A stretch of 64,000 nt of DNA from Bacteroidota bacterium (GCA_023417815.1 JAEZEI010000052.1:186001-250000), one strand, 5' to 3'. Counted from the stretch's first letter, positions 40,092-50,265 are shown. Notes: generated by a model not told the origin, from the letters alone. Program-made: numbers and translations.

Positions 40092-41786
40092 TTAGCGAAC
40101 TCCATGCATCATTCGCTTCAGCATCGGTGTTAATGCATAAAGGATGACGGCTGCTGCGCCGCAAAGGATCACGAAGACCATGAAGAAATCATAAAGGTTA
40201 GTGATCTGGAATCCCGCGAATGTTGAATATTCTGTAGCTATTTTTTGTTCGGTCAGGAATGCAGATTGCTCCGGTGTTAACGTTGCTGTTTTCTGCAAGA
40301 CTGCCCCAAGGTCAATTCCCTGTTCAGCGGCCTTTTGATATTTATCGCCTGTAGGAGGGAGAAGTGCACCGAGCGTACCTGTGAGAGCATAACCTGCAGC
40401 ATTGCTCAGGAACCACACACCCATCAGCAAAGATGCAAACCTGCGGGGGGCAAGTTTTGCAACGAGCGAAAGACCGATCGGCGAAAGGCAAAGTTCACCC
40501 CAGGTATGAAGCAGGTAAAGAAGGATCAGCCAGATAATACCGATCTTACCGGTGGTGCCCAGGTCTTTTACCTGGCCTGCTATGAGCAAATATCCAAGTG
40601 CAATTAAAGCAAGACCGAAAGCCTGTTTAACGGGGGAGATCGGTTCCATTTTCTTGCGGTTAAGCCATATCCACATGGCGCTGAATGGCAGCGCGAAGGC
40701 TATTACAAAGAAGCTGTTGAAATTCTGCACCATGCTCGGTGGCATTGTCCAGCCTAAGATCCTGGTGTCAGTCTGGTTGTCTGCAATAAAGGTTAATGAG
40801 GAACCCGCCTGCTCAAATGCAGCCCAGAAAAAGATCACGAAGAACGCGATGATGTAAAGCACCCAGATACGCTGTGTTTCTACTTTTGTAAGCGTTTTAT
40901 CTGTAAGGATAAGTCCTGCAAGAGCAAGACCGCTGCCATATATAAATGAATAAATGATGTTCTGTCCGCCTACGAAATAGAAGAATGCAACAAGCCCGAG
41001 GAAAACGATGATGGCTCCCATGATGGCGTTCTTTGAGAACTTAGCCTCTGTTGCTTCTCCTTCATAAACGGCGTTCCTGTCTGGTCTGGCCCCGATGGCT
41101 GCCCCTTCCGGAGTTACCACATATTTATTCTTAAGGATCATGAAGATTATAGTTCCCAGGAACATAGCGCCACCTGCAGCCAGGAAGCCCCATTTGAATG
41201 CGCTCAGGTCCCTGACACCATTTGTTTCCACATCACCCAGCAATGGGCAGATAGTGATCCCGAGGAATGCACCAACGTTTATACCCATATAAAAAATAGT
41301 GAAGGCAGAATCGAGCTTGCTTTTCTGCTGGGCAGGGTAAAGCTGTCCTACCATGCTCGAAATATTTGGCTTGAAGAAGCCATTACCCAATACGATCACG
41401 CCAAGACCTATCCACATGATAGTGCGTGCCAGGTCAAGATTTTCATAAGTGCTTGCGCTGGCAAACAAAAGCAGCTGGCCTAAACCCATGGTAAGCCCCC
41501 CGAGTATGATACATGCCCTGTTGCCAAGGTATTTATCTGAGATATAACCACCCAGCATAGGGGTCAGGTAACAGAGTCCAAGGAAACCTCCATAAATAAG
41601 GGATGCATCCTTTTCTCCCAGCATAAGCGCATTGGCCAGGAACAGGGTAAGTATGGCCCGCATGCCATAAAAATTGAACCGTTCCCACATTTCGGTTGCG
41701 AATAATACTCCTAAGCCTTTAGGATGGCCTTTCTGGGCTCCTGCATGTTGAAGGATCGCTTCATCTCCGGCAGTTACGTTAGACAT
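40092..41786 (-). CDS. POT/PTR-family proton-dependent peptide transporter (first copy)
   Basis: A 564-residue POT transporter with the same motifs as its neighbour: GVLFATEMWERFNFYGMRAI, GNGFFKPNISSMVGQLYPAQ and FYMGINVGAF. It carries a long loop with a TPEGAAIGARPDRNAVYEGE segment and a C-terminal insertion (GALLPPTGDKYQKAAEQGID) before the last helices. Two tandem, diverged copies suggest different peptide preferences. The gene is separated from divergent purD by 131 bases. Confidence 0.92.
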   Translation of the reverse strand: MSNVTAGDEAILQHAGAQKGHPKGLGVLFATEMWERFNFYGMRAILTLFLANALMLGEKDASLIYGGFLGLCYLTPMLGGYISDKYLGNRACIILGGLTMGLGQLLLFASASTYENLDLARTIMWIGLGVIVLGNGFFKPNISSMVGQLYPAQQKSKLDSAFTIFYMGINVGAFLGITICPLLGDVETNGVRDLSAFKWGFLAAGGAMFLGTIIFMILKNKYVVTPEGAAIGARPDRNAVYEGEATEAKFSKNAIMGAIIVFLGLVAFFYFVGGQNIIYSFIYGSGLALAGLILTDKTLTKVETQRIWVLYIIAFFVIFFWAAFEQAGSSLTFIADNQTDTRILGWTMPPSMVQNFNSFFVIAFALPFSAMWIWLNRKKMEPISPVKQAFGLALIALGYLLIAGQVKDLGTTGKIGIIWLILLYLLHTWGELCLSPIGLSLVAKLAPRRFASLLMGVWFLSNAAGYALTGTLGALLPPTGDKYQKAAEQGIDLGAVLQKTATLTPEQSAFLTEQKIATEYSTFAGFQITNLYDFFMVFVILCGAAAVILYALTPMLKRMMHGVR

Positions 41787-41917
41787 ATTTCTTTTGTTGG
41801 TTAATAAATGGTTTATGCCATGGCATATTGCCTCAAAATAAAGATTTTATTCTTTAAAAAATGCAGAACAGCCTCTTGCTTTATCTTACCGATATTCGCA
41901 TTCCAAGAATTTGAACC

Positions 41918-43192
41918 ATGAATATATTATTGCTGGGAGGCGGTGGCCGCGAGCATGCCCTTGCCTGGAAACTGGATCAAAGTACGCATTGCGACAGGCT
42001 GTTCACTGCCCCGGGTAATGCCGGTACAGCCCTTATTGGAACCAATGTCGCGATGGGGGTCCTGGAATTTGACCGTATCGCTGCATTCTGCCTGGATGAA
42101 AAAATTGAAATGGTGGTGGTTGGCCCGGAGGACCCATTGGTTAAGGGCATTTATGATCACTTCGCGAAGGAACCATCCCTGCAACACATCTTTATTGTAG
42201 GTCCTTCAGCCAATGCAGCCCGCCTGGAAGGCAGCAAGGCCTTCGCTAAGGAATTCATGATCCGGCATCATATCCCCACTGCGGCATATCGCGAATTCAA
42301 TGAAGAGAATTTCATGGACGGCATATCCTATTTAAAGGAACATGATCTGCCTGTAGTTTTAAAGGCCGACGGACTGGCTGCGGGAAAAGGTGTGCTGATA
42401 TGCCAGACCGTTGTTGAAGCCCTGGCAGAATTTGAACTCATGATCCAGCAATCAAAGTTCGGAGATGCAGGAAAGAAGGTGGTTGTGGAAGAATTTCTTG
42501 AAGGGATTGAAATGAGTTGCTTTGTGCTCACCGATGGCCGCGACTATGTAATGCTGCCGGAAGCTAAAGATTATAAAAGGATCGGGGAGGGAGATTCCGG
42601 CCTGAACACCGGCGGTATGGGGGCAGTGAGCCCCGTTCCATTCTTCAACGAAGTGCTGCGCGAAAAGATCGTGAAGAGGATCGTGGAACCCACCATTGAA
42701 GGCCTGGGAAAGGATGGACTGGTGTATAAAGGATTTGTGTTTATTGGCCTGATGATAAGGGAGGGAGAACCTTATGTGATAGAATATAATTGCAGAATGG
42801 GCGACCCGGAAACCGAGGTGGTCATCCCGCGTTTGAAGAACGACCTGGTTGAATTACTGATCGCGATGAAAGAAGGAAGGCTAAACTCAGTAAAGGTGGA
42901 AGCTGATCCAAAAGCTGCTGCTACCGTGGTTGCTGTAAGTGGAGGATATCCAGGCGCCTTTGAAAAAGGGATGGAGGTCGTAGGCCTGGACACAGCCGGT
43001 GAAAGCCTTGTTTTCCATGCCGGTACTACCGGGATAAATGACAAGGTATTAACGAGCGGAGGAAGGGTGCTGGCTGTAACTTCCTTCGATGAATCGGTGC
43101 ATGGCGCTGCACAACGTTCGGTGAATAGCCTTCAGAACATCAGCTTTGAAAACATATACTTCCGTAAGGATATCGGGTATGAATTTGAATGA
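41918..43192 (+). CDS. purD: Phosphoribosylamine-glycine ligase
   Basis: An ATP-grasp enzyme of 424 residues, second step of purine synthesis, making GAR from phosphoribosylamine and glycine. The N-terminus MNILLLGGGGREHALAWKL, the ATP-grasp VVLKADGLAAGKGV, and NCRMGDPETEVVIPRLKNDL are diagnostic. A box-like AGAATTTG (two mismatches) ends 4 nt before the ATG. No other purine gene is adjacent. Confidence 0.95.
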   Translation: MNILLLGGGGREHALAWKLDQSTHCDRLFTAPGNAGTALIGTNVAMGVLEFDRIAAFCLDEKIEMVVVGPEDPLVKGIYDHFAKEPSLQHIFIVGPSANAARLEGSKAFAKEFMIRHHIPTAAYREFNEENFMDGISYLKEHDLPVVLKADGLAAGKGVLICQTVVEALAEFELMIQQSKFGDAGKKVVVEEFLEGIEMSCFVLTDGRDYVMLPEAKDYKRIGEGDSGLNTGGMGAVSPVPFFNEVLREKIVKRIVEPTIEGLGKDGLVYKGFVFIGLMIREGEPYVIEYNCRMGDPETEVVIPRLKNDLVELLIAMKEGRLNSVKVEADPKAAATVVAVSGGYPGAFEKGMEVVGLDTAGESLVFHAGTTGINDKVLTSGGRVLAVTSFDESVHGAAQRSVNSLQNISFENIYFRKDIGYEFE

Positions 43193-43284
43193 TCGTATGT
43201 AAAGCAGCAGCCATCAAGGTTTCAGCTTCACAGGAATGTTAGTGAAAGGTTAATAACAATTGTACTAAAATAAATTTTCTGACG

Positions 43285-43315
43285 TTGTTTAATCAAATAT
43301 TTTCCTTCAACTTTG
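43285..43315 (+). promoter_or_regulatory. Promoter of the mre-rod cluster
   Basis: TTG at 43285-43287, a 20-nt spacer, then CAACTTTG at 43308-43315 (one mismatch to TAnnTTTG). Leaves a leader of about 35 nt before mreB. Confidence 0.5.
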
Positions 43316-43352
43316 CCTGCATTACTAACGTTCGCAGTATCTTATTTAAAAT

Positions 43353-44378
43353 ATGGGCCTATTCAATTTCCTGACGCAGGAGATCGCCATGGATCTCGGC
43401 ACCGCTAATACCCTGATAATCCATAATGATGAAGTGGTTGTGAATGAACCCTCCATTGTTGCACTCGACAGGAATAATCCCAAGAATCTTCTTGCAGTAG
43501 GCCGTAAGGCGCTCATGATGCATGAGAAAACACATGAGAGCATACGTACTGTTCGTCCCCTGCGCGACGGTGTAATTGCCGACTTTAACGCTGCGGAACT
43601 GATGATCCGGGAAATGATCAAAATGATCTTCCCGAAAAAACCCCTTTTCGCACCAAGCTGGAGAATGATGATCTGCATTCCAAGCAGTATCACCGAGGTT
43701 GAAAAACGTGCTGTTCGCGACAGTGCCGAACAGGCCGGTGCAAAGGAAGTTTACCTTATACATGAACCCATGGCTGCTGCCCTGGGTATAGGAATAGATG
43801 TGGAAGAGCCTGTAGGTAACATGATCATTGATATAGGTGGCGGAACCACCGGCATTACCGTGATCGCTCTCGCAGGTATCGTATGTGATCAAAGTATCAG
43901 GATCGCGGGAGACGAATTCACCGCGGATATCATGGAAGCGCTGCGTCGCTACCACAGCTTGCTTATCGGTGAACGAACCGCAGAACAGATCAAGATCCAG
44001 GTTGGCGCCGCCATGAAAGACCTTGATTCACCTCCGGACGATATTCCTGTAAATGGCCGCGACCTTGTGACCGGTATTCCAAAGCAGGTTATGGTGAGTT
44101 ACCAGGAAGTTGCCGAAGCGCTGGATAAAAGCATTTTCAAGATCGAAGAAGCGATCCTGAAAGCGCTGGAAACTACGCCCCCGGAACTGGCAGCTGATAT
44201 TTACCGCCGGGGACTTTACATTACCGGTGGCGGATCATTATTGCGCGGCCTGGATAAACGCCTGACTGCAAAGATCAAATTGCCCGTTCACGTTGCAGAC
44301 GACCCATTAAAAAGCGTAGTGCGCGGAACCGGAATTGCGTTAAAGAATTACGACAGGTATCCTTTTGTGATGAGGTAG
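43353..44378 (+). CDS. mreB: Rod shape-determining protein MreB
   Basis: A bacterial actin of 341 residues that forms membrane-bound filaments guiding lateral cell-wall synthesis. Motifs: MDLGTANTLIIHNDEVVVNE (phosphate 1), EPMAAALGIGIDVEEPVGN, IDIGGGTTGITVIAL (phosphate 2), and ITGGGSLLRGLDKRL (adenosine). The N-terminal amphipathic MGLFNFLTQE is present. It is first in the mreB-mreC-mreD-mrdA-rodA cluster, so the organism is probably rod-shaped at some stage. Confidence 0.96.
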   Translation: MGLFNFLTQEIAMDLGTANTLIIHNDEVVVNEPSIVALDRNNPKNLLAVGRKALMMHEKTHESIRTVRPLRDGVIADFNAAELMIREMIKMIFPKKPLFAPSWRMMICIPSSITEVEKRAVRDSAEQAGAKEVYLIHEPMAAALGIGIDVEEPVGNMIIDIGGGTTGITVIALAGIVCDQSIRIAGDEFTADIMEALRRYHSLLIGERTAEQIKIQVGAAMKDLDSPPDDIPVNGRDLVTGIPKQVMVSYQEVAEALDKSIFKIEEAILKALETTPPELAADIYRRGLYITGGGSLLRGLDKRLTAKIKLPVHVADDPLKSVVRGTGIALKNYDRYPFVMR

Positions 44379-44426
44379 TTCCACAGCAGTCTGAGCCGGC
44401 TGCGCCTCCAAAATAAATGATCTGAG

Positions 44427-45284
44427 GTGCGTAACATTTTTCTGTTCATCCGACGTTATTTTAATTTTCTTCTCTTCCTGCTGCTGCAGATTACCTGTAT
44501 TTACCTCATCGTGAATTACAGCAAATACCACCAGGCCATCGCAGGGAATTTCAGTAAGAACATAACCGGGCTTGTAAATAAAAGGTACAGCGACGTAGAA
44601 TATTACTTCCACCTGAAGCGTACAAATGATTCACTGGTGAAAGCCAATGAAATGCTTTATAATAAGCTGAAACAGAATTTTGATATTCCGGATTCACTCC
44701 CGCATGTTGTAATTGACACCATGAAGGTCGATTCCCTCGAAACGTACAGGAAGTATTCTTATATCTCCGCCAGGGTGGTTGCCAATGCCGTTACCTCGCA
44801 AAGCAACTATATCGTTCTGGGTAAGGGAAGTGCCGACGGATTGAAAAAGGGAATGGGAGTTATAGATCCTAATTATGCAGTGGCTGGTATCATTACAGAC
44901 GTTAGTGAAGATTATGCAGTGGTGATGAGCCTGCTGCATAAAGACAGCCGCATAAGCGGGAAGTTGAAGCGCACAGGGGAAACAGGAACACTTACATGGG
45001 ATGGAAAGGAACCTAATATTCTTATGCTTAACGGCATACCAAAAAGCGTAAAAATGTCGAAGGGTGATTCGGTGATCACCAGTGGCTTCAGCACAACATT
45101 CCCCCTGGGAATTTTGATCGGCAGGGTTGAAAGTATCATTAAAGATCCTTCTGCCACCACTATGCGTGTCAAACTTCGCTCATTCACTAATTTCTACAAC
45201 CTCCAGTATGTATATGTTATAAACAATTCAGAGGAGGCAGCTATAAAGCAATTGCTGGACAAAACCCGGAAACAACAATTATAA
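44427..45284 (+). CDS. mreC: Rod shape-determining protein MreC
   Basis: A 285-residue bitopic protein: cytoplasmic start, one transmembrane helix (about residues 11-30, NFLLFLLLQITCIYLIVNY), a coiled coil, then two beta domains (YISARVVANAVTSQSNYIVL, and SVITSGFSTTFPLGILIGRV). It links MreB to the periplasmic cell-wall synthases. It starts with GTG at 44427, as expected from the family N-terminus. The stop abuts the mreD start. Confidence 0.93.
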   Translation: MRNIFLFIRRYFNFLLFLLLQITCIYLIVNYSKYHQAIAGNFSKNITGLVNKRYSDVEYYFHLKRTNDSLVKANEMLYNKLKQNFDIPDSLPHVVIDTMKVDSLETYRKYSYISARVVANAVTSQSNYIVLGKGSADGLKKGMGVIDPNYAVAGIITDVSEDYAVVMSLLHKDSRISGKLKRTGETGTLTWDGKEPNILMLNGIPKSVKMSKGDSVITSGFSTTFPLGILIGRVESIIKDPSATTMRVKLRSFTNFYNLQYVYVINNSEEAAIKQLLDKTRKQQL

Positions 45285-45818
45285 TTGAGCACGCTTGTAA
45301 AAAATATCATCCGCTTCGCGCTTTTCATACTTTTCCAGGTATTTGTGCTTGATAAGATCAGGCTTCACCAGATGGTGACCCCGTATGTTTATTTCCTGTT
45401 CGTATTATGGCTACCCTTTAATATGAACCGGAGCCTGCAGATGATCCTGGCATTCGCAGTGGGATTAAGTTTAGATGGTTTCAGGTATTTCCCGGGTTTT
45501 CATGCTGCAGCATGTGTTTTTGTAGCATATATAAGGCCTTTTCTGATAAACCTTATGATTCCCCAGGAAGGGGCCGACAGCAACTATGATGAACCATCCA
45601 TACAAAGCATGGGTGGGCTGCTTCCTTACATGATCTATGCCGGGCTGCTCACCTTCATTCACAATGCATGGCTCTTTTTGCTGGAAGCATGGCAATTTGC
45701 CGATATCTGGTATTTTGTTTTGAAGACGGTGATCTCTACTGCAGTAAGTCTTTTTGTAATATTGATCGTAGAACTGATATTTTCACGAAAACAAAGGTTC
45801 CGTACCAATACCATTTGA
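45285..45818 (+). CDS. mreD: Rod shape-determining protein MreD
   Basis: A small polytopic membrane protein of 177 residues with about five hydrophobic segments (for example FALFILFQVFVLDKI and FILFVLWLPFNMNR-like regions). It associates with MreC in the elongasome. It starts at TTG 45285, directly after the mreC stop, because no ATG or GTG fits the alignment start. Sequence conservation in this family is low, so the identification leans on position between mreC and mrdA. Confidence 0.85.
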   Translation: MSTLVKNIIRFALFILFQVFVLDKIRLHQMVTPYVYFLFVLWLPFNMNRSLQMILAFAVGLSLDGFRYFPGFHAAACVFVAYIRPFLINLMIPQEGADSNYDEPSIQSMGGLLPYMIYAGLLTFIHNAWLFLLEAWQFADIWYFVLKTVISTAVSLFVILIVELIFSRKQRFRTNTI

Positions 45819-45830
45819 TTGAGCTTATTG

Positions 45831-45838
45831 TAACTTTG
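45831..45838 (+). promoter_or_regulatory. -7 box TAACTTTG upstream of mrdA
   Basis: Perfect TAnnTTTG match in the 63-base gap between mreD and mrdA, suggesting an internal promoter for mrdA-rodA. Confidence 0.4.
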
Positions 45839-45881
45839 TAACACTGCTTCTTCAACTTTTCACAATAAATAATTTCCAAGC

Positions 45882-47990
45882 GTGCCTGTGTTTAACCAGT
45901 CGAGAAGAAATGTGATACGCCTCATCTTCATCGCGATGTTCCTGATCATCGTGGCAAGGCTATTCACGTTGCAGGTGCTTTCTTCAAAATACAAGGTGCT
46001 GGCAGATGACCAGGGAATTTTTCGCCAGGTGGTGTATCCTGATCGCGGCATAGTTTACGACAGGAAAGGGAAGTCTATCCTGGAAAATACCATTATATAT
46101 GATCTGATGGTGATCCCCTCCAAAATAAAAGGGACTGATACCGCGATGCTTTGTAATATACTGGGTATAGACAGCGCAGAATTTCATAAACGTATCATTA
46201 CCTCCATCATTAAGAACCGCAGCTACAGGCCTTCAACCTTTGAAGCATTGCTTAGCGAGGAGAAGATGGCGAAGATCAATGAAAACCTATACCGTTTTGC
46301 TCCCGGCTACTATCTCCAGGAACGACCGGTAAGAGCTTATCCCTACGACGCGGCAGGAAATATCCTCGGATATTTATCTGAAGTGGATACAAGATTCCTG
46401 GAGAAACATCCTGGTGAAGGATATGTAAGCGGTGATTATGCAGGCAAAACGGGGCTGGAGATACAGTATGAGAAAGTGCTGATGGGAAAGCGTGGGATCC
46501 ATTATTATAAAAGGGATAATAAGAACAGGCTAACAGGCAGGTTCGAGAACGGGATGTTCGACACCATGGCCATTGCCGGTAGCAATCTCTATACATCTTT
46601 GGATATTGAATTACAGGAATTCGGTGAGTACCTGATGGAGAACAAGGTAGGCGCCGTGGTTGCCATTGATCCTCAAACAGGAGGTATTTTGGCAATGGTG
46701 AGCAGTCCCACATACAAGCCACGTTTACTTACAGGTGCAGAAAGGAAAAAGCATTATGCTGAATTATTGCTTGATCCAAGAATTCCTTTCCTGAACCGGA
46801 CCATCGGCGCCAAGTATGCTCCCGGATCTACTTTCAAAACCCTGCAGGGCCTGGTAGGCCTTCACGAGGGAGTTGTAACTCCTTCCACGACTTTCTCTTG
46901 CAGCGGGGCATTTTATGGTTGTGGTAAACCAATGCGTTGTCTTGATCCGGGTGTATGGGCATTGAAAGGTGCCATCACACATTCCTGCAATACATATTTC
47001 GCTCACGTTATGCAACGTGTAATCAATAACCCGAAGTATCCTTCTCTTGACAGCAGCCTGAATGCATGGGCGGAGTATATGCATGCCTTTGGACTTGGTC
47101 ACAGGCTCGGGGTTGATCTGCCTTCTGAAAAATCAGGCAGCATTCCAACCGCCAAAACGTATGACAGGATCTATGGTGATGGCCGCTGGAATTTCTGCAC
47201 GTTCAGATCAGTGAGCATCGGCCAGGGAGAGGTTGAAACAACGCCGTTGCAGGTTGCCAATGAAATGGCTTACCTGGCAAATAAAGGATGGTATATTACA
47301 CCGCATATTGTGGATTCGATAGAAGGCGGAGATCTTTATGGATTACTCGATGCTTTCAAAGAAAAACATACCGCGGTAAATATTCCTGACAGCGTATTTG
47401 AATCTGTTCATGACGGTATGCAGGGAGTTATGGAAAGCGGAACAGGGCGATATGCAAAAGTGGAAGGCATTGACATTTGCGGTAAGACAGGTACCGTGGA
47501 AAATAGTTATAGGGGGGTTAAGCAAAAGGATCACGCATTCTTTGCCGCATTTGCCCCCAGGAGGAATCCAAGGATAGCAATTGCAGTAATTTGTGAGAAT
47601 GCCGGTTTCGGGTCAACTTCAGCAGCTCCCATAGCCAGCCTTATGATCGAAAAGTATCTTCGCGATTCTATTTCCGGGAAAGCCAGAAAGGATAAAGCAG
47701 AACAGATCCATAAGATGAACCTCATTCCGCCGCGGCTCGTGCAGGCCATAAGGACCCAGGATTCACTGATGCATAGAAGGGATTCAGCATACCTGCTTGC
47801 GAAAGGATATATAAAAAAGGTAAGAGATACTGTTGGAATGGAAGAAGAGGATGATTCAGAGGCACTGGATAAACTCAAGAAAGAAAAACAAAAACCAACC
47901 ACACCAACCAAACCAAAAGATTCTGTAAGTCGCGATGCAATCCTGCCTCAAAGGCAACGCATTGTTCCAGATTCATCACAGCCCAGGTAA
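45882..47990 (+). CDS. mrdA: Penicillin-binding protein 2
   Basis: A class B transpeptidase of 702 residues that crosslinks peptidoglycan during elongation. It has one N-terminal transmembrane helix (VIRLIFIAMFLIIVARLFTL), a dimerisation domain, and a transpeptidase domain with the SxxK motif STFK (Ser316), SCN, and KTGT. It starts with GTG at 45882. The C-terminal tail of about 80 residues is polar and Lys/Glu/Pro-rich. It is followed immediately by rodA, its glycosyltransferase partner. Confidence 0.95.
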   Translation: MPVFNQSRRNVIRLIFIAMFLIIVARLFTLQVLSSKYKVLADDQGIFRQVVYPDRGIVYDRKGKSILENTIIYDLMVIPSKIKGTDTAMLCNILGIDSAEFHKRIITSIIKNRSYRPSTFEALLSEEKMAKINENLYRFAPGYYLQERPVRAYPYDAAGNILGYLSEVDTRFLEKHPGEGYVSGDYAGKTGLEIQYEKVLMGKRGIHYYKRDNKNRLTGRFENGMFDTMAIAGSNLYTSLDIELQEFGEYLMENKVGAVVAIDPQTGGILAMVSSPTYKPRLLTGAERKKHYAELLLDPRIPFLNRTIGAKYAPGSTFKTLQGLVGLHEGVVTPSTTFSCSGAFYGCGKPMRCLDPGVWALKGAITHSCNTYFAHVMQRVINNPKYPSLDSSLNAWAEYMHAFGLGHRLGVDLPSEKSGSIPTAKTYDRIYGDGRWNFCTFRSVSIGQGEVETTPLQVANEMAYLANKGWYITPHIVDSIEGGDLYGLLDAFKEKHTAVNIPDSVFESVHDGMQGVMESGTGRYAKVEGIDICGKTGTVENSYRGVKQKDHAFFAAFAPRRNPRIAIAVICENAGFGSTSAAPIASLMIEKYLRDSISGKARKDKAEQIHKMNLIPPRLVQAIRTQDSLMHRRDSAYLLAKGYIKKVRDTVGMEEEDDSEALDKLKKEKQKPTTPTKPKDSVSRDAILPQRQRIVPDSSQPR

Positions 47991-47991
47991 T

Positions 47992-49329
47992 ATGTATCAG
48001 AATAAACCTGTAATAGCGAAAGGAGTGGATTGGGTAATGATCTGGCTTTATGCCATAATCACCGTACTGGGACTGATCTGCATTTTCTCTGTGGAATTCA
48101 AACAGGATGATTCCTTCTGGGGAACAATTTTTGGTTTCAATAAGAATTACAGTAAGCAGATTTTCTTTATGGGCATTTCTGCTGTCATTGCTATTTTTAT
48201 TCTACTGGCCGACAGTAAATTATTCACGGCTTTTCCAAACCTGCTTTATATCATTGGTATCTTATTGATACTCGCAACATTTGTTGTAGGTAAGGAAGTG
48301 AATGGCTCCCGAAGCTGGATCCCTCTTGGATTCATGAATCTTCAGCCTGTGGAAACCAGTAAGATATTTACAGCATTAGCTCTCGCAAAATATCTTTCCA
48401 TACCCGATACTGATCTGCGCCAGCCAAGGGTACAGATCATTGCGGCAGGGATTTCCTTTCTGCCAATGGTTTTCAGTATACTTCAGAATGAAACAGGCCT
48501 TGCGCTTGTTTATTTCTCCTTCCTTCTCCCAATGTACAGGGAAGGTTTACCGCCGGGTTACCTGGTATTCGGAGCAACGCTGGCTGTATTGCTTATAATA
48601 ACATTACTTTTTCCTCCTTTGCAATTAAGTATAGCACTAACAATTATTGCAGCCCTGATCATTTATTTCATGAAGCGCAAGATCAGAAGGAACAGGTCAT
48701 TACTTTTTGTTATAATAGGCTCGTGGATGATAAGCGTTTTGTTTGTAGGGGTGGCCGTTCCCTTCCTGTTCACCAGTGTATTTCAGAAATACCAGGCCGA
48801 CAGGATCTTCAGCATGGTAGGCAGGGACAATCCTTTTACGGAGAAAAGCGATACAACCACTGTGGACCTAAAGGCGAAGAAGGCCCCGGTAGAGAATTAT
48901 AACGTTAAGCAATCCAAGATCGCTATAGGTTCAGGGGGTTTTGCCGGGAAAGGATTCCTTAAGGGAACCCAGACCCAGGGCGATTTCGTTCCGGAGCAGC
49001 ATACAGATTTTATTTTCACTTCCCTGGGTGAAAGCTTTGGTTTTTTGGGAACAACCTTCCTCATGCTTTTGTACACGGCTATGTTGTTACGGATTGTATT
49101 CATTGCCGAAAGACAACGAAGTACATTCAGCAGGGTATATGCCTATAGTGTGGCAGGCATATTGTTCTTTCATATTGCCATTAATATCGGCATGACGATC
49201 GGGATCGCACCGGTGATCGGGATAACCTTACCGTTGATGAGTTATGGAGGTTCATCCCTTCTTACGTTCACGATCCTCATATTCATATTGATTAAACTGG
49301 ACTCAGACAGGCAGATGGTGCTGAGGTAA
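47992..49329 (+). CDS. rodA: Rod shape-determining protein RodA
   Basis: A SEDS-family peptidoglycan glycosyltransferase of about 445 residues with ten hydrophobic helices. The start is the ATG at 47992, two bases after the mrdA stop; an earlier in-frame ATG at 47935 lies inside mrdA and adds non-membrane sequence. The motifs SRSWIPLGFMNLQPVETSKI and GAGGFAGKGFL-like IAIGSGGFAGKGFLKGTQTQ mark the long extracellular loop, with TDFIFTSLGESFGFLG and LPLMSYGGSS near the end. Confidence 0.93.
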   Translation: MYQNKPVIAKGVDWVMIWLYAIITVLGLICIFSVEFKQDDSFWGTIFGFNKNYSKQIFFMGISAVIAIFILLADSKLFTAFPNLLYIIGILLILATFVVGKEVNGSRSWIPLGFMNLQPVETSKIFTALALAKYLSIPDTDLRQPRVQIIAAGISFLPMVFSILQNETGLALVYFSFLLPMYREGLPPGYLVFGATLAVLLIITLLFPPLQLSIALTIIAALIIYFMKRKIRRNRSLLFVIIGSWMISVLFVGVAVPFLFTSVFQKYQADRIFSMVGRDNPFTEKSDTTTVDLKAKKAPVENYNVKQSKIAIGSGGFAGKGFLKGTQTQGDFVPEQHTDFIFTSLGESFGFLGTTFLMLLYTAMLLRIVFIAERQRSTFSRVYAYSVAGILFFHIAINIGMTIGIAPVIGITLPLMSYGGSSLLTFTILIFILIKLDSDRQMVLR

Positions 49330-49332
49330 GCA

Positions 49333-50067
49333 ATGGAAATTATTCCCTTAAGTGAAGGAACATTTACGGTAGACCGTACAAAAGAGTTTCTTCCCTTTGA
49401 TAAAGAAAAGGACATACTTACAGACCGGCCAAGAGGAAGTCTGCTGGTAGAAGTACAACCGTTTGCTGTGAGAATGGATGATGAAGTGATCCTTTTTGAT
49501 ACAGGCTTGGGTTTTAGCCAGGACGGAGAAATGCAGCTACACAGAAACTTAAAAGATCATGGGATCTTACCTGAGGATATCACAAGAGTATTATTGAGTC
49601 ATCTGCATAAAGATCATTCAGGTGGCATCCTTGATAAGAACAATTCAAAGCCTGCTTTTGCAAATGCAACCTATTATGTAGGTGGCAGAGAATTTCAAAA
49701 TGCAATGGAAAGTAATACGGCCAGTTACAGGCGAAGTGATTTTGAAACGCTTTCTGATTCTTCTCAACTTTCCTTATTATCCGAGGGGGGCACTATCACC
49801 AACAATATCCATTATGAACTTTCAGGAGGCCATAGTCCTTATCATATTGTTTTCTGGTTGAAAGAAAATGGGGAGATAATTTTTTTTGGTGGAGATGAAG
49901 CGCCGCAACACCAGCAAATGAAAAACAGGTTCATGGCGAAATATGATCATGATGGAAGAAAGGCGATGGAGCTTCGAAGCAGGTGGTGGGCACAGGGTAA
50001 GGATGAAGGATGGACCTTTTTATTTTATCATGATATAAGGAATCCATTTGTAAAGCCCCTAAAATAA
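49333..50067 (+). CDS. Metallo-beta-lactamase-fold hydrolase
   Basis: A 244-residue protein with the metal-binding SHLHKDHSGG motif (HxHxDH) after the FDTGLGF strand. Further metal ligands are probable in ELSGGHSPYH, FFGGDEAPQH and the final FYHD. There is no signal peptide. The family covers lactonases, glyoxalases and other hydrolases, and the substrate cannot be assigned. It lies 3 bases after rodA and could be cotranscribed, though no functional link to cell shape is evident. Confidence 0.8.
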   Translation: MEIIPLSEGTFTVDRTKEFLPFDKEKDILTDRPRGSLLVEVQPFAVRMDDEVILFDTGLGFSQDGEMQLHRNLKDHGILPEDITRVLLSHLHKDHSGGILDKNNSKPAFANATYYVGGREFQNAMESNTASYRRSDFETLSDSSQLSLLSEGGTITNNIHYELSGGHSPYHIVFWLKENGEIIFFGGDEAPQHQQMKNRFMAKYDHDGRKAMELRSRWWAQGKDEGWTFLFYHDIRNPFVKPLK

Positions 50068-50222
50068 AAGAGGCCTGCCCTAGAAAGAGCTGGCCGTTGC
50101 TAACCTATGAAAAACACCTGCTGCAAAAATAGAAGAAATTAAATAAGAATCAATATTTATTAATAATTTTTAAAAAGTATAGAAGCATTAATTCCGAACT
50201 TATTAAAAGAGTCAAAATGAAA

Positions 50223-50246
50223 AAAGCCTGCTTTTAAGCAGGCTTT
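50223..50246 (-). terminator. Terminator of the ECF sigma operon
   Basis: A 9-bp perfect stem (AAAGCCTGC / GCAGGCTTT) with a 6-nt loop. On the minus strand the T-run continues past the stem (TTTTTTCATTTT). Confidence 0.82.
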
Positions 50247-50265
50247 AAATATTATATCCGTAGAA

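Noticed and set aside
43193..43352. Regulatory RNA before mreB
   Set aside because: Only AT-rich sequence and a promoter are visible; no stable hairpin or terminator.
47935..47991. Earlier rodA start inside mrdA
   Set aside because: It would add a polar stretch before the first membrane helix; the ATG at 47992 just after the mrdA stop gives the expected N-terminus.
50068..50222. Very short open frames in the gap after the metallo-hydrolase gene
   Set aside because: Frames of about 7-11 codons (for example ATG AAA AAC ACC TGC TGC) without a plausible start signal or conservation evidence.
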